Shown: positions 24,414-33,525 of the stretch, one piece after another
How the letters are laid out: every line of letters begins with the position of its first letter
How positions within the stretch are numbered: the stretch's first letter is position 1
Source of the DNA: Motiliproteus sp036961355
Lineage (GTDB): Bacteria > Pseudomonadota > Gammaproteobacteria > Pseudomonadales > Balneatricaceae
Reading direction: 5' to 3'
Assembly (NCBI GenBank): GCA_036961355.1
Contig: JBALVL010000004.1
Coordinates: 1-64,000 of the forward strand
DNA: 64,000 nucleotides
The notes under the pieces: generated by a model
What the model was told of the DNA's origin: nothing
Database searches by the model: none
What the model saw: only the letters and a program-made list of their open reading frames with translations
Made by a program: the position numbers and the translations under genes

Positions 24414-25858
24414 AGAGACTCGGCTGGCTGATTCCCCGCTCGTTGATCGGTCGTATGCTGACTGTCATGGTACTGGGCGTTTTATTGGCCCAGGTGGTGA
24501 GCTACGCGGTCTGGGTGCAGCAGATCGATCGTGACAAGGAGGTGGTGGCTGAACGCATGGCGACCGACTTGGCCGAAAGTGTCTCGTCGACGGTCAATTT
24601 TTTCAAGGCGCTACCGAGCCAGTACCGACATCTCGTGTTATCGCAACTGCGGGATATGGGCGGTACCCGTTTTTTTGTTTCTCTCAACAAAGCGTTTATC
24701 CCGATTAAGGATATCGAGGACTCGGCCCTCAAATCGATCGTGTTGGAGAATTTTGAACGAGGGTTGCGCAAGCGTTTAGGTAACGATGTTGAGATCCGCA
24801 TCGGTTTCTCACGCCCCGATACACTGCATGTGTATAACAACCAGACGCTACTGCTGGATCTGCCCCCGCGTTGGTCGCAGCAGAGTCTGATCTACGACGC
24901 ACAGTCGCCACCGATATTGGTGGCGCAGATTGATATGAATGAAGGGGAGTGGTTCTACCTAGCAGCGCTGTTGCCCAAGCCAGACCTGCTGGTTAAAACC
25001 GAATACCTGCCCAGTGACCGATTGCTTTTCTTGGGGTTTTTGTTGGTGATTCTGTTGGTGCTGGGAGGGGTGGTTGTACGCTGGCTAACCCGGCCTCTGG
25101 CTCAGCTTGCGCGCGCTGCCGAACGGCTGGGGCGGGATATCGAAGGGCCTTCACTGGAAGAGCAGGGGCCGATGGAGATTCAGGCAACGGCTCGGGCCTT
25201 CAACCGGATGCAGCAAAGGATTCAGCGATTTATTGAGGACCGGGAGCGATTGTTTTCAGCGATCTCCCATGATCTTAAGACACCGATCACCCGCTTACGG
25301 CTGCGGGCAGAGATGCTTGAGAAAGAACATAACCGTGACAAGTTTCGCCATGATCTTGAGGAACTCGAACGCATGGTTGCCGGTGCGTTGGAGTGCGCGC
25401 GAGGCACCGATATTCATGAACAGGTTCGCCCGATTGCGATCATGGCTTTGCTTGAATCGCTGCAGGACAATGCCGCTGTCCTGGGTCACAGTGTGAATAT
25501 CGAAGGTGAAGTAGGGCCGGCCTTTTGGGGGCGACCGATCGCTCTTAAACGGTGCCTTGGCAACCTAATAGACAACGCGATTTTCTATGGCAAAGAAGCG
25601 GAAATCGAGGCTCACAATAGCCCAGAAAAACTGCAGATCACGATTCGTGATCGCGGGCCGGGTATCCCTGTGTCAGACATTGGCCGGGTCTTCGACCCCT
25701 ATTTTCGATTGGAATCCTCCCGTAGTCGCAATACAGGTGGCACTGGCCTGGGGTTGGGTATCGCCCGCGACATCGTTAACGCCCACGGCGGTGAGCTTAC
25801 GCTGCGCAATCGTAAAGGGGGCGGGCTAGAGATCATCCTTTCTTTACCCAGACGTTGA
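24410..25858 (+). CDS. gtrS: sensor histidine kinase, GtrS-like
   Basis: Inner-membrane sensor kinase of 482 residues. TM1 is near 13-34 and TM2 near 202-222, enclosing a periplasmic domain of about 165 residues; HAMP follows to about 275, then HisKA with His287 in FSAISHDLKTPITRLRLRAEML, and the ATPase boxes NLIDNAIFYG, DRGPGIP and GGTGLGLGIARDIV. The GTG start overlaps the regulator stop by four bases. GtrS of Pseudomonas senses 2-ketogluconate and 6-phosphogluconate; whether this one senses the same ligands is inference from context only. Confidence 0.85.
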   Translation: MKRLGWLIPRSLIGRMLTVMVLGVLLAQVVSYAVWVQQIDRDKEVVAERMATDLAESVSSTVNFFKALPSQYRHLVLSQLRDMGGTRFFVSLNKAFIPIKDIEDSALKSIVLENFERGLRKRLGNDVEIRIGFSRPDTLHVYNNQTLLLDLPPRWSQQSLIYDAQSPPILVAQIDMNEGEWFYLAALLPKPDLLVKTEYLPSDRLLFLGFLLVILLVLGGVVVRWLTRPLAQLARAAERLGRDIEGPSLEEQGPMEIQATARAFNRMQQRIQRFIEDRERLFSAISHDLKTPITRLRLRAEMLEKEHNRDKFRHDLEELERMVAGALECARGTDIHEQVRPIAIMALLESLQDNAAVLGHSVNIEGEVGPAFWGRPIALKRCLGNLIDNAIFYGKEAEIEAHNSPEKLQITIRDRGPGIPVSDIGRVFDPYFRLESSRSRNTGGTGLGLGIARDIVNAHGGELTLRNRKGGGLEIILSLPRR

Positions 25859-26024
25859 GCCAGCTGCCCGTTGTTTGGCGTTATGCAGCCACACGAACTT
25901 CGGGCGTAGTCTGCCACTTTACCAGCTATGTTGCCTTCGAGTGAGGGCATCAAAGGGCTCACGTAACTCCATTACCAGAACTTAATCAGAACTTAACCAG
26001 AACCTAATCAATGCGAGGCGTTTC

Positions 26025-27647
26025 ATGTACAACCTCAGCTCCTCAGTCAGCTGGAAGAAGCTTGAACAATTAGCGGAGCAGACCCGCGATGATCGGATTA
26101 GTGATTATTTCTCCGGTGACAAGAATCGGTTCGATAAGATGAGCCTGAGTCTGGGTGAGTTGTTCCTGGATTATTCCAAGAACAAGCTCTCGGATGAGGT
26201 GCTGGCATCCTTGCTGCAGTTGGCCGAACACTCGCCATTACGCCAGCGTCGAGCGCAAATGTTTTCCGGGGATATTATCAATGTCACTGAGAAGCGTCCG
26301 GTACTGCACACCGCCTTGAGAAATCGCGGCGACGAACCGCTGGTGGTCAACGGTCAGGACGTGATGCCCGATATTCAGGCCGGCCTGAGAAAGCTTGAAG
26401 CGTTCAGCAATAAAGTACGCGATGGCAAGTGGTTGGGTTATACCGGTAAGCGTATTCGTAGCGTTGTTAATATCGGCATCGGCGGCTCGGATCTGGGCCC
26501 CAACATGGTGTGCCGGGCGCTACTGCAGTACAAACACCCCGACATGAGTTTTCATTTTATCTCCAACGTTGACGGCCAACATATCAAGAAAGCACTGAAA
26601 AGCCTGAATCCTGAAACTACGCTCTTTATTGTCTCCACCAAGACCTTCTCGACCCAGGAGACCCTGCTCAATGCCAACAGTGCCAAACGCTGGTTTCTGG
26701 ATAAGACCTGCGCCTCGGCGGCGGATCTGGGGCAGCATTTTGTGGCGGTCTCGACCAACAAGGCTGCGGCGATGGAGTTCGGCATCAATCAGGACTGTAT
26801 TTTTGAGTTCTGGGCTTGGGTCGGAGGGCGCTATTCACTCTGGTCCAGCATCGGCCTGCCGATCGCTTTGTGCATCGGTTACGATCAATTCATCGAGTTG
26901 CTCGAAGGGGCCTACGAGATGGATCGGCATTTTCTTGAGGCCCCACTGGACCAGAATATGCCGGTAATCATGGCCCTGATCGGGATCTGGTATATCAACT
27001 TTCTTGGTGCCGAAACCCAGGCGGTGATCCCTTATGATCAGGCTCTGCACCAGTTGCCCGCCTTCCTCCAACAGTTAGATATGGAGAGTAACGGCAAGTC
27101 GGTGGATATGGAGGGCAAGCCGGTTAATTATGCTACGGGTCCGATTGTTTGGGGTCAGACCGGCTCCAACGGCCAGCACGCGTTCTTCCAGTTGCTGCAC
27201 CAGGGCACCCGTTTTGTTCCGATCGATTTTATCGCTTCGTTGCAGACCGATGAGGAAGCTGAAGAACACCATTTTGCTTTATTGACCAATATGCTGGCCC
27301 AAGCCAATGCCTTTATGAACGGCGACATCACCGACGGTCTGCAGGATTACACCAGCAGTCCCGGTAATCGCCCCAGCAACGTGTTACTGATGGACCGGTT
27401 GAGCCCGCGCAATGTCGGCGCGCTGATCGCCCTCTACGAGCATAAGGTGTTCGTGCAAGGTGCTATTTGGAACATCAACTCCTTCGATCAGTGGGGGGTG
27501 CAGCTGGGCAAACGCCTGGCGACTGAGATCAGTCGTAATATCGAGCGCAAGAGTGACGACTATGATCAGTCAACGCAGGGGTTGATGACGATCGTCAAGA
27601 CCCATTTGAACAAGACTAAAAAAGGTCCTCAGGTGCCAAAAGGCTAA
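26025..27647 (+). CDS. pgi: glucose-6-phosphate isomerase
   Basis: Cytoplasmic isomerase interconverting glucose-6-phosphate and fructose-6-phosphate; 540 residues, the normal bacterial long form. Signatures: NIGIGGSDLGPNMVCRAL, VSTKTFSTQETL, FWAWVGGRYSLWSSIGLPIAL and the active-site lysine region VFVQGAIWNINSFDQWGVQLGK. GAGGCG precedes the ATG. It lies 166 bases after the histidine kinase on the same strand. With no phosphofructokinase in the window, it would mainly return fructose-6-phosphate to the ED route or serve gluconeogenesis. Confidence 0.97.
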   Translation: MYNLSSSVSWKKLEQLAEQTRDDRISDYFSGDKNRFDKMSLSLGELFLDYSKNKLSDEVLASLLQLAEHSPLRQRRAQMFSGDIINVTEKRPVLHTALRNRGDEPLVVNGQDVMPDIQAGLRKLEAFSNKVRDGKWLGYTGKRIRSVVNIGIGGSDLGPNMVCRALLQYKHPDMSFHFISNVDGQHIKKALKSLNPETTLFIVSTKTFSTQETLLNANSAKRWFLDKTCASAADLGQHFVAVSTNKAAAMEFGINQDCIFEFWAWVGGRYSLWSSIGLPIALCIGYDQFIELLEGAYEMDRHFLEAPLDQNMPVIMALIGIWYINFLGAETQAVIPYDQALHQLPAFLQQLDMESNGKSVDMEGKPVNYATGPIVWGQTGSNGQHAFFQLLHQGTRFVPIDFIASLQTDEEAEEHHFALLTNMLAQANAFMNGDITDGLQDYTSSPGNRPSNVLLMDRLSPRNVGALIALYEHKVFVQGAIWNINSFDQWGVQLGKRLATEISRNIERKSDDYDQSTQGLMTIVKTHLNKTKKGPQVPKG

Positions 27648-27651
27648 GTCG

Positions 27652-27670
27652 GGTCACCTAACAGGTGGCC
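27652..27670 (+). terminator. hairpin after pgi
   Basis: GGTCACCT-AAC-AGGTGGCC forms an eight-pair stem (one G-T pair) beginning four bases after the pgi stop. Only two T residues follow, so termination may be weak or rho-assisted. Confidence 0.5.
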
Positions 27671-27741
27671 TTGCTGACCGGCGTTGGCGACTGCACAGGT
27701 CTATTCCGGTTGCTGAGCCCCCGCACGGTACCTGCAAAAAT

Positions 27742-27760
27742 GGGGGGGGGGGGGGGGGGG
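27742..27760 (+). repeat. 19-base G homopolymer
   Basis: A T is followed by 19 consecutive G residues and then CTTTG. Such a run is exceptional in bacterial DNA. It could fold as a G-quadruplex, vary in length by slippage, or reflect a sequencing or assembly artefact. It lies about 280 bases upstream of the sugar-binding-protein gene. Confidence 0.9.
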
Positions 27761-27906
27761 CTTTGATAGTCACCTAAACAGAAAACTGCTTGGCCAGAAA
27801 TAAGTTCAGCACACATCGGCCAACACATCAGTCTTACCATACGCCTCCCCGCGATTGGGTCAGTGCAAGCGCCGCTTGAGGCTATTGTTAGGCTTTGCTT
27901 ATCGTC

Positions 27907-27923
27907 TGTAACACTTTGTTACA
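27907..27923. promoter_or_regulatory. inverted repeat upstream of the sugar ABC operon
   Basis: TGTAACA-CTT-TGTTACA is a perfect 7-bp inverted repeat 119 bases before the binding-protein start. The half-sites resemble HexR sites, but the spacing is two bases longer than the consensus. It could bind HexR, the GltR-like regulator or the nearby AraC-family protein. Confidence 0.5.
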
Positions 27924-28042
27924 CTTCCTTTCTCACCGTAACCCTACCGCGGGTTAGGGCATGCTTTAATCGATCTACCTCCTCCAGCATAGGTTGAGGA
28001 GAACTTTCGAAACCTAAATAAAAACAAATAAGGGTACGGTCG

Positions 28043-29302
28043 ATGAGTATAAAATTCGCAAAGAAATCTATAGTGGCTGCGACGCTGTCCGGCTTGATCA
28101 CCATGGGTGCTCATGCGGGTAACGTTGAAGTGCTGCACTACTGGACCTCCGGTGGCGAGGCTAAGTCTGCAGCCGTTCTTAAACAGTTGGTTGAGCAAGA
28201 TGGCCACCAGTGGAAAGATTTTGCGGTTGCTGGTGGCGGCGGTGAAAGCGCCATGACCGTGCTTAAATCCCGTGCAGTTTCCGGTAACCCGCCGAGCGCT
28301 GCGCAGATCAAAGGGCTGGATATTCAAGAATGGGCCGACCTCGGTTTTCTGACCAATCTCGATGCAGTGGCTGATAAAGCCGGTTGGGATGAGTTGCTGC
28401 CCGGTGTGGTCAGCGACGTGATGAAGTATGAAGGCCATTACGTAGCCGTTCCGGTTAACGTACATCGGGTTAACTGGCTCTGGGCTAACCCCGAAGTTTT
28501 CAGCAAAGCTGGTGTTGAAGTCCCCACAACTTGGAGTGAATTCATTACGGTTGCCGATAAGATTAAGGCCGCCGGTTATATCCCTCTGGCCCACGGTGGT
28601 CAGGCTTGGCAGGACGCGACCCTTTTCGAAGCGGTGGCCTTGGGTGAAGGCGGCGCTGAGTTTTATCACAAGGCTTTCGTTGAGCATGACCAAGCCACGC
28701 TGACCAGTCCGAAAATGGTGGAAATTCTAGCCACCTTCAAAAAACTCAAAGTCTACATCGACCCTGATGCTGCCGGTCGTGATTGGAATATCGCGACCTC
28801 GATGGTTATCAACGGCAAAGCGGCGATGCAGATCATGGGCGACTGGGCCAAGGGTGAGTTTACCGCCGCGGGTAAAGTGCCCGGTAAAGACTACCTGTGC
28901 GTTGCGGCGCCCGGTACGGCTAATGCATTTACCTTCAATATCGATAGCTTTGCCATGTTCGATGTTAAAGATGAGGGCAGCAAAGCGGCTCAGGCTGATC
29001 TTGCACGTCTGATCATGGAGCCTCAGTTCCAAGAGACATTTAACCTCAATAAGGGCTCGATCCCTGCACGTATGGGCATGCCGCGTGGCAAGTTCGACAG
29101 TTGCGCACATACTTCGATGGATGACTTCGTGGCGACAGCCAAATCGGGTGGTCTGGTGCCTAGCATGGCACACGGAATGTCCACCACATCCGCGGTTCAA
29201 GGCGCCATCTACGATGTCGTCACCAACTATTTCAACAGTAATTCTGTCACTGCCGAACAGGCGTCAGAGAAACTGGCCCGTGCCATCAAGGCCGCTATCT
29301 AG
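28043..29302 (+). CDS. gtsA: sugar ABC transporter substrate-binding protein (glucose/mannose type)
   Basis: Periplasmic binding protein of 419 residues, family 1 (MalE/GltB-like). A signal peptide ends near AHAGN (about residue 26), followed by VEVLHYWTSGGEAKSAAVLK, typical of Pseudomonas and Thermus glucose/mannose-binding proteins; VPVNVHRVNWLWANP and GKAAMQIMGDWAKGE are further family segments. It heads a binding protein-permease-permease-ATPase operon in the order of Pseudomonas gtsABCD. Glucose is the expected ligand because glk and the ED genes flank it. Hairpins after the gene may raise its expression over the membrane components. Confidence 0.9.
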   Translation: MSIKFAKKSIVAATLSGLITMGAHAGNVEVLHYWTSGGEAKSAAVLKQLVEQDGHQWKDFAVAGGGGESAMTVLKSRAVSGNPPSAAQIKGLDIQEWADLGFLTNLDAVADKAGWDELLPGVVSDVMKYEGHYVAVPVNVHRVNWLWANPEVFSKAGVEVPTTWSEFITVADKIKAAGYIPLAHGGQAWQDATLFEAVALGEGGAEFYHKAFVEHDQATLTSPKMVEILATFKKLKVYIDPDAAGRDWNIATSMVINGKAAMQIMGDWAKGEFTAAGKVPGKDYLCVAAPGTANAFTFNIDSFAMFDVKDEGSKAAQADLARLIMEPQFQETFNLNKGSIPARMGMPRGKFDSCAHTSMDDFVATAKSGGLVPSMAHGMSTTSAVQGAIYDVVTNYFNSNSVTAEQASEKLARAIKAAI

Positions 29303-29321
29303 CCCCACCGTATGACCTGAT

Positions 29322-29364
29322 GCTCCTGCGGGAGCTTTGATTGGGGGCCGCATCATGGCGGCCC
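29322..29364 (+). terminator. two intergenic hairpins after the binding-protein gene
   Basis: GCTCC-TGCG-GGAGC (29322-29335) is followed by GGGCCGC-ATCATG-GCGGCCC (29345-29364). Hairpins between a binding-protein gene and its permease genes commonly cause partial termination or protect upstream mRNA, so that the periplasmic protein is made in excess. Neither has a long T run, which fits attenuation or stabilisation better than full termination. Confidence 0.55.
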
Positions 29365-29396
29365 TCATCTCCAAACTCGCCTAGAGGACTTCCCTC

Positions 29397-30347
29397 ATGA
29401 ATACGAGAAATGCATCTGCAGCCGCCGGTAGCCTGCCAGCAGGGCATGTTGAGCCGGCATCGTCAGCCAATCCTATGGATGTGCTGCAGCGCTGGCTGCC
29501 CAAGCTGGTCCTAGGGCCGACCATTATCGCCACACTGCTGTTTATCTACGGTTATGTAATCTGGACCGGGGTGTTGTCGCTGACAAAATCTCGCTTCCTA
29601 CCCAAGTACGATTTTGTCGGTTTGCTGCAATACGAAAAGCTGCTGGACAATGATCGCTGGGCCGTGGCTTCCCTCAACATCCTGATCTTCGGTGGCCTAT
29701 TTATCCTTGTCTGCCTGGTTATCGGGGTGGTGATGGCGATCCTGCTGGATCAGAAGATCCGCGCCGAAGGGGCGATCCGTACCGTATTCCTTTACCCCAT
29801 GGCGCTCTCTTTTATCGTCACAGGTACCGCCTGGAAGTGGATCCTCAATCCCGGTCTTGGGTTGGAGAAAATGGTGCAGGACTGGGGCTTTGAGAGCTTT
29901 CAGTTCGATTGGCTGGTCGATCCCGACATGGCGATCTACACGCTGGTGATTGCGGCGGTATGGCAGTCATCGGGTTTCGTGATGGCACTTTTTCTGGCCG
30001 GACTTCGCGGCGTCGATAGCTCCATCGTCAAGGCTGCGCAGTTAGACGGGGCCAGCATGCCGACTATTTATCGTCGGATTATCCTGCCGCACTTGCGTCC
30101 GGTGTTCTTTAGCGCCTTCATTATCTTGTCGCACATTGCCATCAAGAGCTTTGATCTGGTGATGGCGTTGACCGGAGGCGGACCGGGTTATTCGACCGAC
30201 CTACCCGCCACCTTCATGTATGTGACTTCGTTCAGTCGGGGACAGATCGGATTGGGCTCTGCCAGCGCCATGATGATGCTCGGCGTGATCCTGGCAATCC
30301 TTATCCCCTACCTGTATTCAGAACTGCGGAGTAAGCAAAATGACTAG
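29397..30347 (+). CDS. gtsB: sugar ABC transporter permease 1 (MalF-like)
   Basis: Inner-membrane permease of 316 residues with six main transmembrane helices. The EAA loop contacting the ATPase is VKAAQLDGASMPTIYRRIILPHLRP. The sequence closely follows GtsB/glucose-type permeases, for example ALTGGGPGYSTDLPATFMY. Start is an ATG preceded by GAGG. The stop (TAG 30345-30347) lies in a 33-base segment repeated at the next gene start; see the repeat entry. Confidence 0.92.
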   Translation: MNTRNASAAAGSLPAGHVEPASSANPMDVLQRWLPKLVLGPTIIATLLFIYGYVIWTGVLSLTKSRFLPKYDFVGLLQYEKLLDNDRWAVASLNILIFGGLFILVCLVIGVVMAILLDQKIRAEGAIRTVFLYPMALSFIVTGTAWKWILNPGLGLEKMVQDWGFESFQFDWLVDPDMAIYTLVIAAVWQSSGFVMALFLAGLRGVDSSIVKAAQLDGASMPTIYRRIILPHLRPVFFSAFIILSHIAIKSFDLVMALTGGGPGYSTDLPATFMYVTSFSRGQIGLGSASAMMMLGVILAILIPYLYSELRSKQND

Positions 30348-30440
30348 TGCCGCGTTTAGTTTCGGCCGTTTCGCCGTGGCGATCCTGATTCCCGCCTTTT
30401 ACCCAGAGTATTCAGAACTGCGGAGTAAGCAAAATGACTA
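30314..30440 (+). repeat. 33-bp direct repeat duplicating the permease junction
   Basis: The 33-base segment at 30314-30346, which covers the last codons of permease 1 and an ATGACTA start, recurs exactly at 30408-30440, where it forms the start of permease 2. The copies are 94 bases apart. The ATG at 30340 in the first copy opens a 33-codon frame (30340-30441) whose end, AILIP then YSELRSKQND, copies the end of permease 1. It looks like a tandem duplication of the ancestral overlapping gene junction, now diverged in its first half. Confidence 0.85.
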
Positions 30441-31312
30441 ATCTGACGCATGCTTCACCCCGTTCCGCGCTGATCAGCCGGGTGGCACTGTACGCTATTC
30501 TGCTGTTGGCGGTGTTGTTCTACCTGATGCCGTTGGTGGTGATGCTACTGACTTCGGTTAAGAGCATGGCTGATATCCGCGCGGGCAATCTGATCTCCTG
30601 GCCGCAAGAGTTTCTGTTCGATGCATGGACCAAGGCATGGTCCGGTGCTTGTACCGGTGTTAGTTGTGAAGGTGTCGGTACCTTCTTTTGGAACTCGTTT
30701 CAGATTACCGTTCCGGCGGTACTGATCTCTACCTTCCTCGGTGCGCTGAACGGCTACATACTGACCAAGTGGAAATTTCGCGGCAGTGATCTGTTCTTCG
30801 GACTGATGCTGTTCGGCTGCTTTATTCCGTTTCAGGTGGTGATCCTTCCGATGGCGCAGACCTTAGGCTGGTTGGGGTTGGCCAACACCACTACCGGGCT
30901 GGTATTCGTCCATATCGTTTACGGCATGGCTTTTACCACATTGTTCTTCCGTAACTTCTATGTCTCGGTGCCGACCGAGTTGGTCAGTGCCGCCAAGATC
31001 GATGGTGCCGGTTTCTTTACCATCTTCTGGCGCATCATCTTGCCGTTGTCGACGCCGATCTTTGTGGTCTGCATCATCTGGCAGTTTACCCAGGTCTGGA
31101 ATGACTTCCTGTTCGGGGTGGTGTTCTCCGGCGGTGATACCCAGCCGATCACCGTGGCCCTAAATAACCTGGTTAACAGTTCCACCGGGGTCAAGGAGTA
31201 CAACGTCGATATGGCGGCCGCGATGATCGCCGCATTGCCGACTCTGGTGGTGTACGTGCTGGCGGGTAAGTATTTCGTCCGTGGGCTGACCGCCGGTGCT
31301 GTTAAGGGGTAA
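30434..31312 (+). CDS. gtsC: sugar ABC transporter permease 2 (MalG-like)
   Basis: Inner-membrane permease of 292 residues with six predicted helices. The EAA loop is VSAAKIDGAGFFTIFWRIILPLSTP, and IIWQFTQVWNDFLFGVVFSGG is typical of glucose-type permeases. The ATG at 30434 lies inside the second copy of the 33-bp repeat, with GGAG upstream. The short upstream frame overlaps it by eight bases (ATGACTAA), which could couple their translation. Confidence 0.92.
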   Translation: MTNLTHASPRSALISRVALYAILLLAVLFYLMPLVVMLLTSVKSMADIRAGNLISWPQEFLFDAWTKAWSGACTGVSCEGVGTFFWNSFQITVPAVLISTFLGALNGYILTKWKFRGSDLFFGLMLFGCFIPFQVVILPMAQTLGWLGLANTTTGLVFVHIVYGMAFTTLFFRNFYVSVPTELVSAAKIDGAGFFTIFWRIILPLSTPIFVVCIIWQFTQVWNDFLFGVVFSGGDTQPITVALNNLVNSSTGVKEYNVDMAAAMIAALPTLVVYVLAGKYFVRGLTAGAVKG

Positions 31313-31400
31313 TTCCTGTCACCAGGCAGAGTTGACTGATCTATTGAGATTAAGCGCTCGAGAATAAGAGCTCTAGATAATAAGAAACAAGGTAACGATC

Positions 31401-32516
31401 ATGGCTACGTTAAATATTGAAAGCGTCAAGAAATCCTACGGTTCCGTTGAAGTTCTTAAAGGGATCGATCTAAGCATTGAATCGGGTGAGTTTCTGATCT
31501 TGGTGGGTCCTTCCGGGTGTGGTAAATCCACCCTGATGAACAGCATCGCCGGGTTGGAAGATGTCAGTTCGGGGGATATCCATATCGGTGGCACCAACGT
31601 CACCGGTCTGGCACCCAAGGATCGGGACATCGCGATGGTGTTTCAGTCTTACGCGCTGTATCCGAGTATGACGGTGCGCGGTAACATCTCTTTTGCACTG
31701 GAGATCCGCAAGGTGCCCAAGGATGCGCGTAACAAGGAGGTGGAGCGGGTGGCTGACTTGTTGCAGATCAGCCATCTGCTGGATCGTAAACCGTCGCAGC
31801 TTTCTGGTGGTCAGCGCCAACGGGTGGCGATGGGACGAGCTCTGGCGCGACAGCCCAAGATCTATCTGTTCGACGAGCCGCTATCGAATCTTGACGCCAA
31901 GCTGCGGGTGGAGATGCGCACCGAGATCAAGAAACTGCATCAGCGCCTCAAGAACACGATCGTTTACGTTACCCATGATCAGATCGAGGCGATGACTCTA
32001 GCTGACCGCATCGCGGTGATGAAAGATGGCGAGGTGCAGCAATTTGGAACACCGCAGCAAATTTACGATAATCCGGCCAATATGTTCGTGGCGGGTTTTA
32101 TGGGCTCACCGGCGATGAATTTTCTCAACTGTGAGCTGCTCTGCATCGATGGCGGTTACGGGCTGCAGGTGGTGACCGATGATGGTACTGAGTACCGTTT
32201 GCCGCTTCAGCATGGTGACAGCTCGTTACAACCCTGGATCGGTAAGAAGGTGGTGCTGGGGATTCGTCCAGAACTGATCACCGACGTAATCCCGCACAAG
32301 TCCGAGCAGTCTCATGTGGCTCGTTTCAGCGCCAAGGTTGATGTTGCCGAGCCTACCGGTCCCGATACGTTGGTATTGATCAACCTCAATGGTCAGGAGG
32401 TCGACTGCCGGGTTGATCCGCGTGAACAGCAGCCGGTCGGCTCGACGATGGAGTTTATGGTCGATATGTCGAAGGCGGTACTGTTTAACCCAGAGACCGA
32501 AGCACGGTTGCTGTGA
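31401..32516 (+). CDS. gtsD: sugar ABC transporter ATPase (MsmK/UgpC type)
   Basis: Cytoplasmic ATPase of 371 residues powering the importer. Walker A is GPSGCGKST, the signature is LSGGQRQRVAMGRAL, Walker B is KIYLFDEPLSNLDA, and the switch histidine is in VTHDQIEAM. The C-terminal third is a regulatory OB-fold/TOBE domain as in MalK (GIRPELITDV). It is 89 bases after permease 2 and closes the transporter operon. Confidence 0.93.
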   Translation: MATLNIESVKKSYGSVEVLKGIDLSIESGEFLILVGPSGCGKSTLMNSIAGLEDVSSGDIHIGGTNVTGLAPKDRDIAMVFQSYALYPSMTVRGNISFALEIRKVPKDARNKEVERVADLLQISHLLDRKPSQLSGGQRQRVAMGRALARQPKIYLFDEPLSNLDAKLRVEMRTEIKKLHQRLKNTIVYVTHDQIEAMTLADRIAVMKDGEVQQFGTPQQIYDNPANMFVAGFMGSPAMNFLNCELLCIDGGYGLQVVTDDGTEYRLPLQHGDSSLQPWIGKKVVLGIRPELITDVIPHKSEQSHVARFSAKVDVAEPTGPDTLVLINLNGQEVDCRVDPREQQPVGSTMEFMVDMSKAVLFNPETEARLL

Positions 32517-32643
32517 CCGCGAGGCTGCTTGACCTAAACAGGTCTGCTCGGCCGTGAGGTCGCATCAGGTCTGTTGTGTGCATACCTGTGTTATAGCCGC
32601 CTTCGATAGCTGTTGGTTATAGGTGAGTTAGGAGGAGGCGTTC

Positions 32644-33525
32644 GTGAGTGTGCAGTTATCTAATAACTCGTTGTCGAAGCGTACCCCTAGTCACTTGTCG
32701 GATAATGCATCGATAGTTATTGTTGGCGATGGTGACTCCCGAGTGGAGGCGGGGTCCTACGCCTTGCCGTTGTACCGAATCCAGCTCTGTGCCGATGCTG
32801 AGGGGCGCGTTCAGATTGGTGATTATCAGGGCCGGTGCGGTCCTGGTAGTTTGTTTTTATTGGCACCAAATATTCCGTATCGGTGGTTGGATTCAAGCCT
32901 TGAGGTTAAGCAGGATGTAAATTCAGGATGGTGTATTTCCTTCTCTGCCGCCTGGATTCAACGTATGGTTCAGATCATACCGGAGCTTGATGCATTACCC
33001 GCATTGTTGCAGCGTGCTCATCAGGGACTGCAGTTTTCTGGCGATACCCTACATCGTGCTCAACCGTTGCTTACCGCTCTCGTAGTGGCCGACGGTGCTC
33101 AGAGGCTGGTGCTGTTTTTGCAGTTGTTAGGGTGCTTATCTGATTGTGATGAAGCCCAGTCACTTTCCGCCGCACGCTACGGGTCTTTAAATCGCAGTAA
33201 AAGTCAGTCGCGGATCGATGAAGTTGTCGAATTTGTCCGCCTGAACTTTGATCAGGATCTGTCGCTGAGCAGTGTCGCCAGTAACCATGCGATGAGCGCG
33301 AACCACTTGTCTCGCTTATTTAAGCAGGCTACCGGAAGCGGGTTTTGTGATTTTTTGACCGAATTAAGAATTCGCCGTGCCTGCGAGTTACTGTCCTGTT
33401 CCGACCTGCCCATTACCGATATATGTTTTGATACCGGCTTCAAGAACATCTCCAATTTTAATCGCCGCTTTACCGCGTTGAAACAATCGACTCCTTCCGA
33501 ATACCGGCGTGCCTGCTGGGTTTGA
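32644..33525 (+). CDS. AraC-family transcriptional regulator
   Basis: Cytoplasmic regulator of 293 residues: an N-terminal cupin-like effector region (YALPLYRIQLCADAEGRVQIG, GPGSLFLLAPNIPYRW) and a C-terminal double helix-turn-helix (about 192-290, LSLSSVASNHAMSANHLSRLFKQATGSGFCDF and ITDICFDTGFKNISNFNRRF). The start is GTG with an excellent AGGAGG site. It lies 127 bases after the ABC ATPase and before the porin, so it probably regulates the transporter, the porin or both; the effector is unknown. Confidence 0.88.
   Translation: MSVQLSNNSLSKRTPSHLSDNASIVIVGDGDSRVEAGSYALPLYRIQLCADAEGRVQIGDYQGRCGPGSLFLLAPNIPYRWLDSSLEVKQDVNSGWCISFSAAWIQRMVQIIPELDALPALLQRAHQGLQFSGDTLHRAQPLLTALVVADGAQRLVLFLQLLGCLSDCDEAQSLSAARYGSLNRSKSQSRIDEVVEFVRLNFDQDLSLSSVASNHAMSANHLSRLFKQATGSGFCDFLTELRIRRACELLSCSDLPITDICFDTGFKNISNFNRRFTALKQSTPSEYRRACWV

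Larger units (their letters stand above)
27648..28042. other. intergenic region between pgi and the sugar ABC transporter
   Basis: This 395-base gap contains three notable elements, listed separately: a hairpin just after pgi, a run of 19 G residues, and a perfect 7-bp inverted repeat about 120 bases before the binding-protein gene. No gene is supported. Confidence 0.6.

Noticed and set aside
27658..27840. 60-codon minus-strand frame crossing the G run
   Set aside because: Contains a polyproline stretch produced only by the homopolymer and lacks start signals.
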